Part shown: positions 29,208 to 39,070 of the stretch, piece by piece
Numbering within the stretch: position 1 is the stretch's first letter
Layout of the letters: every line of letters begins with the position of its first letter
DNA from: Fontibacterium meridianamericanum
Lineage (GTDB): Bacteria > Pseudomonadota > Alphaproteobacteria > Pelagibacterales > Pelagibacteraceae
DNA length: 64,000 nucleotides
Direction of reading: 5' to 3'
Assembly: GCA_965235635.1 (NCBI GenBank)
Contig: CBDDYR010000002.1
Coordinates: 209,737-273,736, forward strand
Position numbers and translations under genes: made by a program
Notes under the pieces: generated by a model
Databases searched by the model: none
What the model was told of the DNA's origin: nothing
What the model saw: the letters and a program-made list of their open reading frames with translations, nothing else

Positions 29208-30227
29208 TTAATTTTTACTCTTATCTACGAGCTTATTTTTGCCAATCCAAGGCATCATAGCTCTAAGTTTTTCGCCAACTTTTTCTATTGGATGTTCAGA
29301 CAATTCTTTTCTCATTCTTAAAAAATTTTTTTGACCAATCTTATTTTCATCCATCCAAAGTTTAGTAAATTTTCCAGATTGAATATCTTTTAAAACTTCT
29401 TTCATTCTTTCTTTAGTTTTATCATCTATAATTTTTGGTCCTGAAATATATTCTCCATATTCAGCAGTATTTGAAATTGAATAGTTCATATTAGCAATTC
29501 CGCCTTCATAAATTAAATCAACAATTAATTTTACTTCGTGTAAACATTCAAAATAAGCCATCTCAGGCGTATATCCAGCTTCAACTAAAGTTTCATAACC
29601 TTTTTTAATTAATTCTACTAAACCTCCACATAAAACTGCTTGCTCTCCAAATAAATCAGTTTCGCACTCTTCTTTAAATGTTGTCTCAATTATTCCAGAT
29701 TTTCCACCGCCGATAGCACTCGCATAAGATAAAGCAAGATCTCTTGCCTTTCCTGATCCATTTTGATGAACAGCCATCAAACATGGAACTCCACCCCCTT
29801 TTTGAAATTCACTTCTAACTAAATGACCAGGCCCTTTTGGAGCAATCATAAAAACATCTAGGTCTTTTCTTGCGCTAATAAGATCAAAATGAATATTCAA
29901 TCCATGTGCAAAAGCTAAAGTTGTTCCTTGTCTCATTCTTTGTTCAATATGATTTTTATAAATTTGAGATTGTAATTCATCAGGTGTTAAAATCATTGCA
30001 ACATCTGCCCACTCTGCTGCATCTGATAATGACATAACTTTTAATCCACTAGCCTCTGCTTTTTTACGACTAGGAGAATCTTCTCTTAAAGCAACTACAA
30101 GTTCTTTAACACCGCTGTCTTTTAAATTTAAAGCGTGAGCATGTCCTTGACTACCAAAACCAAAAATTGCAATTTTTTTATTTTTAATTAGATCCTGATT
30201 GGCATCTTTTTCATAAAAAATTTTCAT
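29208..30227 (-). CDS. ilvC: Ketol-acid reductoisomerase
   Basis: Second enzyme of isoleucine/valine synthesis. The Rossmann motif GFGSQGHAHALNLKDSG, then MIAPKGPGHLVRSEFQKGGGV and the metal-site ETDLFGEQAVLCGG are clear. At 339 aa it is a class I enzyme. It overlaps ilvN by 4 bp. Confidence 0.98.
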   Translation of the reverse strand: MKIFYEKDANQDLIKNKKIAIFGFGSQGHAHALNLKDSGVKELVVALREDSPSRKKAEASGLKVMSLSDAAEWADVAMILTPDELQSQIYKNHIEQRMRQGTTLAFAHGLNIHFDLISARKDLDVFMIAPKGPGHLVRSEFQKGGGVPCLMAVHQNGSGKARDLALSYASAIGGGKSGIIETTFKEECETDLFGEQAVLCGGLVELIKKGYETLVEAGYTPEMAYFECLHEVKLIVDLIYEGGIANMNYSISNTAEYGEYISGPKIIDDKTKERMKEVLKDIQSGKFTKLWMDENKIGQKNFLRMRKELSEHPIEKVGEKLRAMMPWIGKNKLVDKSKN

Positions 30228-30790
30228 ATAACTTTTCCTTTGTTTGACTCTGTTATCTCAGCTCCTTTTGCCATTGCTAAAGGACCTGTTCTTGCAACGC
30301 TTGCAATTCCGTATGGTTTTAATTCTTTAATAAAACTATCTATTTCTCGTCTTGTCGAATGAAATTCTACAATAAAAGAAGTGCTTGTTGTATCAAGATA
30401 TTGCGCCTTGTAAGAATTGCAAATTTCTTTAGCTTTTTCAAGATTTTTTTTATCAGCTATGACTTTAACTAAAGCAAGCTCTCTAAAAATAGACTTATCA
30501 TCAACAGGAAAGGAGGCAACTTTATAAACTGGAATAAGTTTTAATAACTGAGCCTTGATCTGCTCTATTACTGAATTTGTTCCATTAGTTGCGATAGTGA
30601 TCCTTGATATATTTTTTTCTTCATCAACTTTAGCAACAGCCAAAGATTCAATATTATAACCTCTTCCAGAAAAAAGACCTGAAACTCTTGCTAATACTCC
30701 AGCTTCATTATCAACCCAAACGACCATAATATGTCTTTCTAGTTGTTCTTTTATTGTAGCTTCCGGATAAGCTGATAATGGTTTTTTCAT
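30224..30790 (-). CDS. ilvN: Acetolactate synthase small subunit
   Basis: Regulatory subunit with an N-terminal ACT domain (HIMVVWVDNEAGVLARVSGLF and RGYNIESLAVA) for valine feedback, and a C-terminal ALS domain. It is 188 aa, of the longer IlvH type. It overlaps both ilvB and ilvC by 4 bp, so the three are translationally coupled. Confidence 0.96.
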   Translation of the reverse strand: MKKPLSAYPEATIKEQLERHIMVVWVDNEAGVLARVSGLFSGRGYNIESLAVAKVDEEKNISRITIATNGTNSVIEQIKAQLLKLIPVYKVASFPVDDKSIFRELALVKVIADKKNLEKAKEICNSYKAQYLDTTSTSFIVEFHSTRREIDSFIKELKPYGIASVARTGPLAMAKGAEITESNKGKVI

Positions 30791-32550
30791 ACTAAAACCT
30801 TTCCCGCTTTAGAAATTTTATTTTCTTTTTCATCTTCTGGATTTAAAATCATTTCATTGTGAGCTTTGCCTGAGGGAATCATAGGAAAACAATTTTCAAC
30901 TTTATCTACAACACAATCAAATAATACTGGTTTATCTGATTTAATCATTTGTTTAATCTTTGAGTCTAATTCATCGGGAGTTGATGCTCTAATTCCAACT
31001 GCACCATAAGCTTCCGCAAGTTTAACAAAATCAGGTAAAGCCTCCGTGTAGCTTTCTGCATAATTTTTTTCATGAAGCAATTCTTGCCACTGCCTAACCA
31101 TTCCCATGTACTGGTTGTTTACAATAAATATTTTAACAGGAAGTCTGTATTGAACTGCTGTAGATAATTCTTGAATATTCATCAAGATGGAAGCTTCGCC
31201 AGCAATATCAACTACTAATTTTCCAGGATTTGCTAACTGAACTCCAATTGCTGCAGGAAGACCAAAACCCATTGTACCTAGACCCCCAGAAGTCATCCAT
31301 CTCTTTGGTTTTTTGAACTTATAATATTGGGCTGCCCACATTTGATGCTGACCAACTTCTGTAGTGATAAAAGTATCTTGATTTTTTGTTAGTTCATATA
31401 ATCTTTCAATTGCATATTGTGGCTTAATAGTTTTTTTTCCTTGAACGAACGATAAACATCTTTTTTCTCTCCATTTATTAATCTGCTTCCACCATTCACT
31501 TATATTTTCTTTGTTTGAGTTTTTAAAATTTGGATATTTTTTCTTAAAAACTGTAATCAATTTATTTAAAACATTTTCAACATCACCAACAATTGCATGA
31601 TCAATTTTTATAATTTTATTTATAGACGATGGATCAATATCAATATGAATTTTTTTAGATCCCGGTGAAAATTTATCAATTTTTCCTGTGATACGATCAT
31701 CAAAACGAGCTCCGATATTTATCATCAAGTCACAATCGTGCATGGCATTATTTGCTTCATAAGTTCCATGCATTCCAAGCATTCCTAGAAACTGCTGATC
31801 ATCGCCCGGAAAAGCGCCTAGTCCTTGTAATGTTGAAGTAATAGGAAAACCAGTTATTCGAACTAAATCTTGAAGAAGTGCTGAAGCTTTATCTCCAGAA
31901 TTAACAACTCCACCGCCGGAATAAATAATTGGTTTTTTTGATTTATGAATTAAATCAACAATTTTATCTAATTCTGAAGTTTCAACTTCTGTCACAATTT
32001 TATTAATTTTTTGAATTACATCTTCTTTTTTTATGTATTCTGTTTTTTGAAACTGAATATCTTTTGGAATATCAACTAGAACTGGTCCTGGTCTTCCACT
32101 GGTAGCAATATGAAATGCTTTATGCATAATAATTGGAAGATCATTAATATTTTTCACTAACCAATTATGTTTAGTACAAGGTCTTGTAATACCTGTCGTA
32201 TCACATTCTTGAAAAGCATCGGTTCCAATTAAATGAGTTGGGACTTGACCAGTAACACAAACTAATGGGATTGAATCCATATAAGCATCGGTTAAAGCTG
32301 TAACCATATTGGTTGCTCCTGGCCCTGAAGTAACTAAAACCACTCCTGGTTTACCAGATGATCTTGCATACCCTTCTGCTGCATGTCCTGCTCCTTGTTC
32401 ATGCCTAACAAGAATATGTTTAATTTTTTTATGATTTTTTAATTCATCATATAGAGGAAGGATTGCTCCACCAGGATAGCCAAAAATATATTCAACGCCA
32501 TGATCCTCAAATGCTTTGTATACAATTTCTGCTCCGGTAATTTGTGACAT
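30787..32550 (-). CDS. ilvB: Acetolactate synthase large subunit
   Basis: ThDP/FAD enzyme that makes acetolactate. Motifs: EYIFGYPGGAILPLYDEL, RHEQGAGHAAEGYAR with the catalytic Glu, GPGATNMVTALTDA, and the ThDP-binding region from DIAGEASILMNIQELSTA to NNQYMGMVRQWQEL. It is 587 aa. It heads ilvB-ilvN-ilvC. Confidence 0.97.
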   Translation of the reverse strand: MSQITGAEIVYKAFEDHGVEYIFGYPGGAILPLYDELKNHKKIKHILVRHEQGAGHAAEGYARSSGKPGVVLVTSGPGATNMVTALTDAYMDSIPLVCVTGQVPTHLIGTDAFQECDTTGITRPCTKHNWLVKNINDLPIIMHKAFHIATSGRPGPVLVDIPKDIQFQKTEYIKKEDVIQKINKIVTEVETSELDKIVDLIHKSKKPIIYSGGGVVNSGDKASALLQDLVRITGFPITSTLQGLGAFPGDDQQFLGMLGMHGTYEANNAMHDCDLMINIGARFDDRITGKIDKFSPGSKKIHIDIDPSSINKIIKIDHAIVGDVENVLNKLITVFKKKYPNFKNSNKENISEWWKQINKWREKRCLSFVQGKKTIKPQYAIERLYELTKNQDTFITTEVGQHQMWAAQYYKFKKPKRWMTSGGLGTMGFGLPAAIGVQLANPGKLVVDIAGEASILMNIQELSTAVQYRLPVKIFIVNNQYMGMVRQWQELLHEKNYAESYTEALPDFVKLAEAYGAVGIRASTPDELDSKIKQMIKSDKPVLFDCVVDKVENCFPMIPSGKAHNEMILNPEDEKENKISKAGKVLV

Positions 32551-32592
32551 AAAATTTTCGAAAAAATCAATCTAAACTAGTTAATTTAACGG

Positions 32593-33507
32593 TCAAGATG
32601 AAGTGACTAAATTTGTAATTTTTTTTGTTAAAATATCAAAATTAGGGTCAAAAATACTTATCCAATCCTTCATATGTCCCCTGAACCAAGTTCTTTGTCT
32701 TTTTACGTATCTTCTTGTTCTTATAAAAGTCTCTTCAAAGGCTTGTTCTAATGAAATTTTTTTATTTAAATATTTTTTGATCTCATCAATTCCTAAAATC
32801 TTATTAGCAGGTAGACTTGCATTTATTTTTAATTTTAAAAATTTTTTAACCTCATCAACTGCACCAATTTCAAACATTTTTTTAAGACGAAATCTTAGTA
32901 ACTTATGTAAATAGCTATTTTCAGGATTAATATATATTTTTAAAAAATGATAATTATTAAAAAAATTTTTATTTTTTTTTTGCCAATTAATTAAAGATTT
33001 TTTAGTAAAAACTATAACCTCATAAGCTCTTATAAGTCTATGGGTGTCATTTTTTTTAATCTTATTTTGTACTAAGGGATCTAGTTTAAGAAGTAACTTA
33101 TAAAACTTATCATTTCCTAACTTTGCATTTAATTTTCTTGCTTTTGTTCTAATTGAATCTGGAATTTTTGGAATATTAGAAATACCTTCTGTTAATAGTT
33201 TAAAATATAATCCTGTTCCACCAACTAAAATTGGTTGTTTATTTTTGTTTATAATTTTTTTTAAATTAAACTTAACTTTTTTTAACCAATCTCCAGCAGA
33301 AAAATTATTTCTTACTGAGATATTTCCATAAAGATAATGGTGAATATTAAAATAATTTTCTGGTCTTGCTGATAAAATTTTAATTTCTTTATAAACTTGC
33401 ATACTATCAGCATTAATAATTTCACCATTAATTTTTTTAGCAAGTTTTAAAGCAATTTCAGATTTACCAGAACCAGTGGGTCCTGCGATAAGAATTACTT
33501 TTTGCAT
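32593..33507 (-). CDS. miaA: tRNA dimethylallyltransferase
   Basis: Transfers an isoprenoid to A37 of tRNAs reading UNN codons. Motifs: P-loop IAGPTGSGKSEIAL, NADSMQVYKEI, PILVGGTGLYFKLLTEGI, and TRRYVKRQRTWFRGH near the C-terminus. It is 304 aa. It sits 11 bp after degP on the same strand. Confidence 0.96.
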   Translation of the reverse strand: MQKVILIAGPTGSGKSEIALKLAKKINGEIINADSMQVYKEIKILSARPENYFNIHHYLYGNISVRNNFSAGDWLKKVKFNLKKIINKNKQPILVGGTGLYFKLLTEGISNIPKIPDSIRTKARKLNAKLGNDKFYKLLLKLDPLVQNKIKKNDTHRLIRAYEVIVFTKKSLINWQKKNKNFFNNYHFLKIYINPENSYLHKLLRFRLKKMFEIGAVDEVKKFLKLKINASLPANKILGIDEIKKYLNKKISLEQAFEETFIRTRRYVKRQRTWFRGHMKDWISIFDPNFDILTKKITNLVTSS

Positions 33508-33518
33508 TGGTAAAAATT

Positions 33519-34946
33519 TTATTTAATTTTTACACCAATAAATTTACTTTGATTATTGCTGTCTAAGATCGTTAATAAGACTGAATTTGTATTTTTTCTA
33601 AGTTCTTTTTTAAATTGTTCTTCAAAATTTTTTACATTGCTTACTGGAGTATTTGCAACTGCTATTATGATCTCACCTTCCTGAACGGGCAATAAAGCTA
33701 AAGGACTATCTCCGCTAATCTCTAATATATAAACTCCTTTTTTATCTTTTAAATTAGATCTTTTTTCAACATCTTGATTATTTATATTTCTAATTTTAAT
33801 TCCAAGTTCTTTAATAGTGACAAATGAGGGAGTTGCTTGTTTGTTATTTTCGCTTTTATATTCACTTGTTTCTTCAAGTCTTGTTACAGTAATATTTTTT
33901 GTTAAAATTTTTTTATTTCTCCAAATTTTAACTTCAACACTTTGTCCTATAGGGGTGTCAGCTACAATTTTTGGAAGCTTTCTCATATTATCAACTTTTT
34001 TATTATTAAATTCTAATATGATATCTCCTGCCTCTATTCCTGCTTTATCTGCGGGACCACCTGCTGAAGCGCTTGATACTAATGCACCCTCTTGACTCTT
34101 AAGTCCTAAACTATCTGCAATTTCTTTTGTTACTTCTTGAATTCTAACTCCAATATATCCTCTCTTAATCTCTCCAGTTTCTGTAATTTGTTTTATGACA
34201 TTTTTTGCAAAATTAGCCGGAATTGCAAAACCAATACCTACAGATCCTCCTGAGTTAGAAAGTATCGCGCTGTTAATTCCAACTACTTCTCCTTTAATAT
34301 TAAATAATGGACCACCTGAATTTCCTTGATTTATTGGTGCATCTGTTTGAATAAAGTCATCATATTTGCCAAGACTAATATCTCTATTTCTTGCAGATAT
34401 AATTCCTGCTGTAACTGTTCCACCTAATCCAAAAGGGTTTCCAATTGCTATCACCCAATCACCAACTCTTGCTTTATCAGAATCTGCAAATGTAACTGCC
34501 TTTAAATTATCTTTTGTATTAATTTTAATAACTGCAATATCACTTGTTGGATCTGTTCCTAAAACTTTTGCCTCATATTCTTTGCCGTTTGTTAATTTTA
34601 CAAATATTCCTTCAGCACTTTGGACAACATGATTATTGGTAATAATAATTCCATCTTTATCAATTATAAATCCAGATCCTAAAGACTGCGTTTTTCTTTT
34701 TTGTGGGCTTCCACCTCTATCAAAATCTTTAAATAAATCTTCAAAGGGATGTCCTGGAGGAAATTGAAATGGAAATGGATTTTGTGATCTTGTTTCTATA
34801 ACTCGAGTTGCAGAAATATTTACAACAGAAGGAATTAATTTTTCAACAAGATCTGCAAATGAATCGGGAACTTCTTTTGAATTTAAATTTGAAATTAGTA
34901 AAATATTACAAAATATAATTAATAAGAATTTTTTAAAATTTTTCAT
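33519..34946 (-). CDS. degP: DegP/DegQ-type periplasmic serine protease, full copy
   Basis: HtrA protease/chaperone for misfolded envelope proteins. It has a signal peptide (residues 1-23, ending LNSKE). The catalytic triad is His in IITNNHVV, Asp in PTSDIAVIKI and Ser in QGNSGGPLFN, followed by PDZ1 (about 260-350) and PDZ2 (about 385-470). At 475 aa it is full length. The part upstream of 34001 (protease and most of PDZ1) is duplicated downstream, while the PDZ2 end exists only here. It overlaps DUF2065 by 4 bp. Confidence 0.96.
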   Translation of the reverse strand: MKNFKKFLLIIFCNILLISNLNSKEVPDSFADLVEKLIPSVVNISATRVIETRSQNPFPFQFPPGHPFEDLFKDFDRGGSPQKRKTQSLGSGFIIDKDGIIITNNHVVQSAEGIFVKLTNGKEYEAKVLGTDPTSDIAVIKINTKDNLKAVTFADSDKARVGDWVIAIGNPFGLGGTVTAGIISARNRDISLGKYDDFIQTDAPINQGNSGGPLFNIKGEVVGINSAILSNSGGSVGIGFAIPANFAKNVIKQITETGEIKRGYIGVRIQEVTKEIADSLGLKSQEGALVSSASAGGPADKAGIEAGDIILEFNNKKVDNMRKLPKIVADTPIGQSVEVKIWRNKKILTKNITVTRLEETSEYKSENNKQATPSFVTIKELGIKIRNINNQDVEKRSNLKDKKGVYILEISGDSPLALLPVQEGEIIIAVANTPVSNVKNFEEQFKKELRKNTNSVLLTILDSNNQSKFIGVKIK

Positions 34947-35134
34947 TGAAATTTTTTTATATAAGCAATTATTATAAACCCTATAATGGCAAAAATAAGC
35001 CCTCCAACTCTTAATTTTTGCTCTGATAAATCTTTCATAGAATTTAACATTTTTTTCATACTTCCAGGAAATATTGTGTAAAGTAACCCCTCAATAAACA
35101 GCAATAACCCAACTGCTGTAAAAATCTCATCCAT
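34943..35134 (-). CDS. DUF2065 small membrane protein (YjeT-like), copy A
   Basis: A 63-aa protein with two hydrophobic segments and MDEIFTAVGLLLFIEGLLYTIFPGSMKKM, the DUF2065/YjeT pattern; function unknown. It lies between hflC and degP with 1- and 4-bp overlaps, matching the common hflC-yjeT linkage, so a role with HflKC/FtsH is an inference. Confidence 0.85.
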   Translation of the reverse strand: MDEIFTAVGLLLFIEGLLYTIFPGSMKKMLNSMKDLSEQKLRVGGLIFAIIGFIIIAYIKKFQ

Positions 35135-36024
35135 TATCTTTTTAAAATTTTACTCAATCCTGATTCACCAAAATATCTAAAAAATTCACTGTCAGGCGAC
35201 AATACCAGTGAAGTATCACTTCCGCTTATTAAAGATTTTTCATATGACTGCATAGCTCTATAAAAACTAAAAAATTCTGGATCTCTTCCAAAGGCTTCTG
35301 CAAATATTTTATTTCTTAACCCATCGCCCTCTCCTCTTAAAATCTGAGCAGTTTTTCTAGCTTCAGCTAAAATAATAGCAACTTCTTTATCTGCTTTTGA
35401 TTTTATTGTTTGTCCTAATTCAAAACCTTCTGCTCTAAATTCTTTTGCTTCTCGAGTTCTCTCTGTTTGCATTCGTTTAAAAATAGCTTCACTATTTGCA
35501 CTTGGAAGATCTGCTCTTCTTATACGCACATCAATAACATTAATTCCAAAATCTTTAGCTTCTTCAGCAACTTCTTTTGTAATTTTGTTCATTAACTTTG
35601 TTCTATCCGTAGATATTAAATTAACTAGATTTTCTTTACCTAATACACCTCTAATCTTAGCATTAATAATTGATGATAATCTTGATTGTGCAACTCTTTC
35701 ATTTCCAACTGATATGTAAAACTTTAAAGGATCAGTAATTATAAACTTTGCATAAGCATCAACGATTATTCTTTTTTGATCTAATGCAATAACTTCCTCT
35801 GCAGGAGCATCAATATCTAAAACTCTTTTATCAATTATCTGAACATTTTGTAATAATGGGATCTTCCAATATAAACCTGCATCTTTATAAACTTTTTTTG
35901 GTTCTCCTAATTGAAGAACTATTGCTTGCTGAGTTTCTTTAACAATAAAGAAAGTAGAATAAACTAGAAAACCAGCTGCAACGGCTATAAATATCAAAGC
36001 TTTTAAAATTCTATCCTGCATCAA
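35134..36024 (-). CDS. hflC: Protease modulator HflC, copy A
   Basis: SPFH/prohibitin-family partner of HflK that restrains FtsH. One N-terminal transmembrane helix (residues 7-26) is followed by the PHB domain (FIVKETQQAIVLQLGEPKKV, then DAYAKFIITDPLKFY) and a helix with RTREAKEFRAEG. It is 296 aa. It overlaps hflK by 4 bp. Its protein is identical in copy B. Confidence 0.96.
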   Translation of the reverse strand: MMQDRILKALIFIAVAAGFLVYSTFFIVKETQQAIVLQLGEPKKVYKDAGLYWKIPLLQNVQIIDKRVLDIDAPAEEVIALDQKRIIVDAYAKFIITDPLKFYISVGNERVAQSRLSSIINAKIRGVLGKENLVNLISTDRTKLMNKITKEVAEEAKDFGINVIDVRIRRADLPSANSEAIFKRMQTERTREAKEFRAEGFELGQTIKSKADKEVAIILAEARKTAQILRGEGDGLRNKIFAEAFGRDPEFFSFYRAMQSYEKSLISGSDTSLVLSPDSEFFRYFGESGLSKILKR

Positions 36025-37160
36025 TTTTTAACCTCTGATTTTTTTTGTTCTATTGTTAAATTCTTCTTCAATTCAGGAAGCGGTAAATAAGGAACGACAC
36101 CTGTGCCTGATTGTTTATCGATAATAATTTTATTAACTCCTGATAGAACTTTTTCCATGGTCTCAAGATACATTCTTTCTTGAGTGACAGTTTTTGCTTT
36201 TGCATACTCATTATATATAGCAACAAATCTACTAGCCTCTCCTTCTGCTTGAGCAACTACTTCTTTTTTATAAGCTTCAGCCTCTTGAACAATTTTTGCA
36301 GCCTCTCCTCTTGCTCTTGGAATTACATCGTTCGCATATGCTTGAGCCTCATTTTGTTGACGTTCTTTATCTGCTTTTGCAGCCTGAACATCTCTAAATG
36401 AATCGATTACTTGCGCTGGAGGATCTGATTTTTGTGCTTGAACTTGGGTGATCTCAATTCCAGAATTATATTGATCTAATATTTGCTGCATTATTTTATG
36501 CGCTTCATTTTCAATATCAGTTCTACCTTGAGTTAAAATTGATTGAATTTTTTTTCGCGCAATAATTTCACGCATAGCAGTTTCTGCTACAGCTTTAATT
36601 GTTCCAAGCGGGTCTTGAATATTAAAAAGATATTTACTTGCATCTTTAATCGTCCAAAAAACTGAATAGTTAATATCAACTATATTTTCATCTCCTGTTA
36701 ACATTGCGCTTTCTTCTTTAATTTCGCTTATAGCTCCAGATCTAGAACTATCGCTTGAAGATCTAAATCCAATATCAACTCTGTTAACCCTTGTAACTTT
36801 TGGAGTCATTACAGACTCGATTGGATAAGGAAGATGATAATTTAACCCTGGTTGAGTCATGTTTGTATATTTTCCAAATCTTAGAACCACACCTTGTTCA
36901 TCTGCATCAACTCTATAAAATCCACTTAATGCCCAAACAGCAATTGCTCCAATTATAAAAAGTGTAATAGGTTTTTTTGCATCTGGAGTTTTTGAAGAAC
37001 CTCCAAACATATTTTTTAAACCATCTTGAAATTTTTTTGCTAAATCCTCCATGTCATCAGAATTATTAGGACTAGGCTGCTTATTATTCTTATTAGGAGC
37101 GCCCCAAGGAGACTCTTTTTTTAAGATATTGTTATTATTATTAGTCTCAATTAATGACAT
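36021..37160 (-). CDS. hflK: FtsH protease activity modulator HflK, copy A
   Basis: SPFH protein that pairs with HflC around FtsH. An Asn/Gly-rich cytoplasmic N-terminus (residues 1-65) is followed by a transmembrane helix (67-83), the PHB domain (DEQGVVLRFGKYTNMTQPGLNYHLPYP split here by its two conserved Pro-Gly sites) and a coiled-coil tail. It is 379 aa. Copy A has Val near residue 315 (SRFVAIYN), where copy B has Ile. Confidence 0.95.
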   Translation of the reverse strand: MSLIETNNNNNILKKESPWGAPNKNNKQPSPNNSDDMEDLAKKFQDGLKNMFGGSSKTPDAKKPITLFIIGAIAVWALSGFYRVDADEQGVVLRFGKYTNMTQPGLNYHLPYPIESVMTPKVTRVNRVDIGFRSSSDSSRSGAISEIKEESAMLTGDENIVDINYSVFWTIKDASKYLFNIQDPLGTIKAVAETAMREIIARKKIQSILTQGRTDIENEAHKIMQQILDQYNSGIEITQVQAQKSDPPAQVIDSFRDVQAAKADKERQQNEAQAYANDVIPRARGEAAKIVQEAEAYKKEVVAQAEGEASRFVAIYNEYAKAKTVTQERMYLETMEKVLSGVNKIIIDKQSGTGVVPYLPLPELKKNLTIEQKKSEVKN

Positions 37161-37231
37161 ATTATTTTAAAAAATTGGCTTATTAATATAGGTATAAATG
37201 GTTATTTAAAAGAAAATTACAATACGTAAAA

Positions 37232-38062
37232 ATGAACGAAAAAGAAGCAAATCTTAGTAAAAATTTTATGGATCAAATTACTCCTAAAAATCCATTTAAA
37301 AAAAATAAAATAAAAGGTGTAAAAAAAATTATTGCCGTTTCAAGTGGTAAAGGTGGTGTTGGAAAATCAACAATTGCGGTTAATCTTGCAATTGCACTCA
37401 AGAATTTAAAATATAACGTCGGTATTTTAGATGCTGATATTTATGGTCCTTCCATTCCAAAAATGATTGGAATTTTAGAAAAACCTAAAAGTGAAGATGG
37501 TATAAATTTAATTCCAATTAAAAAATTTAATCTTCAATGTATGTCCATAGGTTTCATGGTTTCAGAAGAAACTCCTATGATCTGGAGAGGACCCATGGTT
37601 GCTAGCACTATAAAAACTTTTGCTAATAAAGTTTTATGGGACAATGTTGATTTTTTAATTATTGATATGCCTCCTGGAACTGGGGATGCTCTTTTAACTT
37701 TTTCTCAAGAAATAGATATTGATGGAGCAGTCATTATTACAACACCCCAAGACATTGCAATTATTGATGTAAAAAGAGGAATTGAAATGTTTAAAAGAAC
37801 TAATGTTAAAATATTGGGTATTATTGAAAATATGACAAGCTTTACTTCAAATGATGGTGTTGAACATTTTATCTTTGGAAAAGATGGAGCAAAAAATATT
37901 GCTGATAAATTTAATATAGAACTATTAGGTCAAATTCCAATCAACATTGATTTAAGAAAAGGATCGGATGAAGGATTGCCTTTTGTAGAGTTCAATACAG
38001 AAAATAAAGTTTCAAATATATTTAAAGATATTAGTGAGAAAATAATTAAGAATATTAATTAA
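37232..38062 (+). CDS. mrp: Mrp/ApbC-type iron-sulfur cluster carrier ATPase, copy A
   Basis: P-loop NTPase that carries Fe-S clusters. The deviant Walker A SSGKGGVGKSTIAVNLA is near residue 37, followed by DADIYGPSIPKM and IIDMPPGTGDALLT. It is 276 aa and lacks the N-terminal DUF59/MIP18 domain that most Mrp proteins carry, so it is the short form. It is divergent from hflK (71-bp gap) and its end overlaps thyX by 8 bp tail to tail. Asp near residue 268 (FKDISEK) is Asn in copy B. Confidence 0.93.
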   Translation: MNEKEANLSKNFMDQITPKNPFKKNKIKGVKKIIAVSSGKGGVGKSTIAVNLAIALKNLKYNVGILDADIYGPSIPKMIGILEKPKSEDGINLIPIKKFNLQCMSIGFMVSEETPMIWRGPMVASTIKTFANKVLWDNVDFLIIDMPPGTGDALLTFSQEIDIDGAVIITTPQDIAIIDVKRGIEMFKRTNVKILGIIENMTSFTSNDGVEHFIFGKDGAKNIADKFNIELLGQIPINIDLRKGSDEGLPFVEFNTENKVSNIFKDISEKIIKNIN

Positions 38063-39005
38063 CTAGCAAATCCTTCTTATCTAATTTTTCCATTAATTCA
38101 TTCCACTCTCTCTTACTTAGACCAGACTCTTCTTGCCCAATTCTTTTACCTGAGATCATCGATTGAATAACTTTTAATCCTTTAGAAGAAATTTCTGCAG
38201 CACCCACTCTATAATCCATGAAAGCTTGATAAGTAATTGGAACCCATCTCTTAACTGTCTCTAACATTTTATCAGCATAAACTCTTATTTCATATTGAGC
38301 ATGGTTATCAGCTCTCAAAAATAAAAAATTAAGTAAATTTAATAAATCTGTTTTCCAGTACCATTGTGTATAGGTATTAAGAGTAAGATTCATTCTTGCA
38401 AGTTCACGCGCAAGTCCTACTTTATTCTCATCAATTGTAGTTCCATCAAATCTTTCATTAAGAAGTTTCTCATAATTGTCATATGTTCTAGTTGCATCAT
38501 CTTTTAAAATATTAAGAACTTCTTCGGCTTGTTTTCCTTGAAGGACATCACCTCTTCCTTGTCGATTACTCTGTGATTGTGCTGCTAATTGCTCTTTTGC
38601 TGGTAAATAAAACTCTTTATCTAATATAGAGTATCTTGCTGAGTACTCATTTACATTAGCTGTTCTGTGTCTAATCCATTGTCTTGCTATAAATATTGGA
38701 AGCTTTACGTGATATTTTATCTCACACATTTCAAATGGAGTGCTGTGACGGTGTCTCATTAAATATTTGATTAATCCTTCATCAGTTGAAACTTTCTTAG
38801 TTCCTTTTCCATAAGAAACCCTCGCTGACTGAACTATTGAACTATCATCCCCCATATAATCTATGACTCTGATAAATCCATGATCTAGAACTGGAATTGC
38901 TTCATAAAGAACTTTTTCAAGCTCAGGAGAGGTTACTCTTTTTGTAGAATTACTTTGTGATTGCTGCTCTTGAATTTCTTTTTTTTGTTCTGAGGTTAAT
39001 TCCAT
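38055..39005 (-). CDS. thyX: Flavin-dependent thymidylate synthase, copy A
   Basis: Makes dTMP with FAD and methylene-THF. The ThyX motif RHRTANVNEYSAR is present, preceded by RHRHSTPFE; ARELARMNLTLNTYTQWYWKTD follows in parts. It is 316 aa, longer than many ThyX (220-250) because of an N-terminal stretch rich in Gln/Ser and a C-terminal tail. It is convergent with mrp and divergent from ssrA. Confidence 0.96.
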   Translation of the reverse strand: MELTSEQKKEIQEQQSQSNSTKRVTSPELEKVLYEAIPVLDHGFIRVIDYMGDDSSIVQSARVSYGKGTKKVSTDEGLIKYLMRHRHSTPFEMCEIKYHVKLPIFIARQWIRHRTANVNEYSARYSILDKEFYLPAKEQLAAQSQSNRQGRGDVLQGKQAEEVLNILKDDATRTYDNYEKLLNERFDGTTIDENKVGLARELARMNLTLNTYTQWYWKTDLLNLLNFLFLRADNHAQYEIRVYADKMLETVKRWVPITYQAFMDYRVGAAEISSKGLKVIQSMISGKRIGQEESGLSKREWNELMEKLDKKDLLVN

Positions 39006-39070
39006 TTGTCTTAAGAAATACTGAGATTTTAAATATATCTTTAATTTAACGATTCAAAGTCTTATATTAT

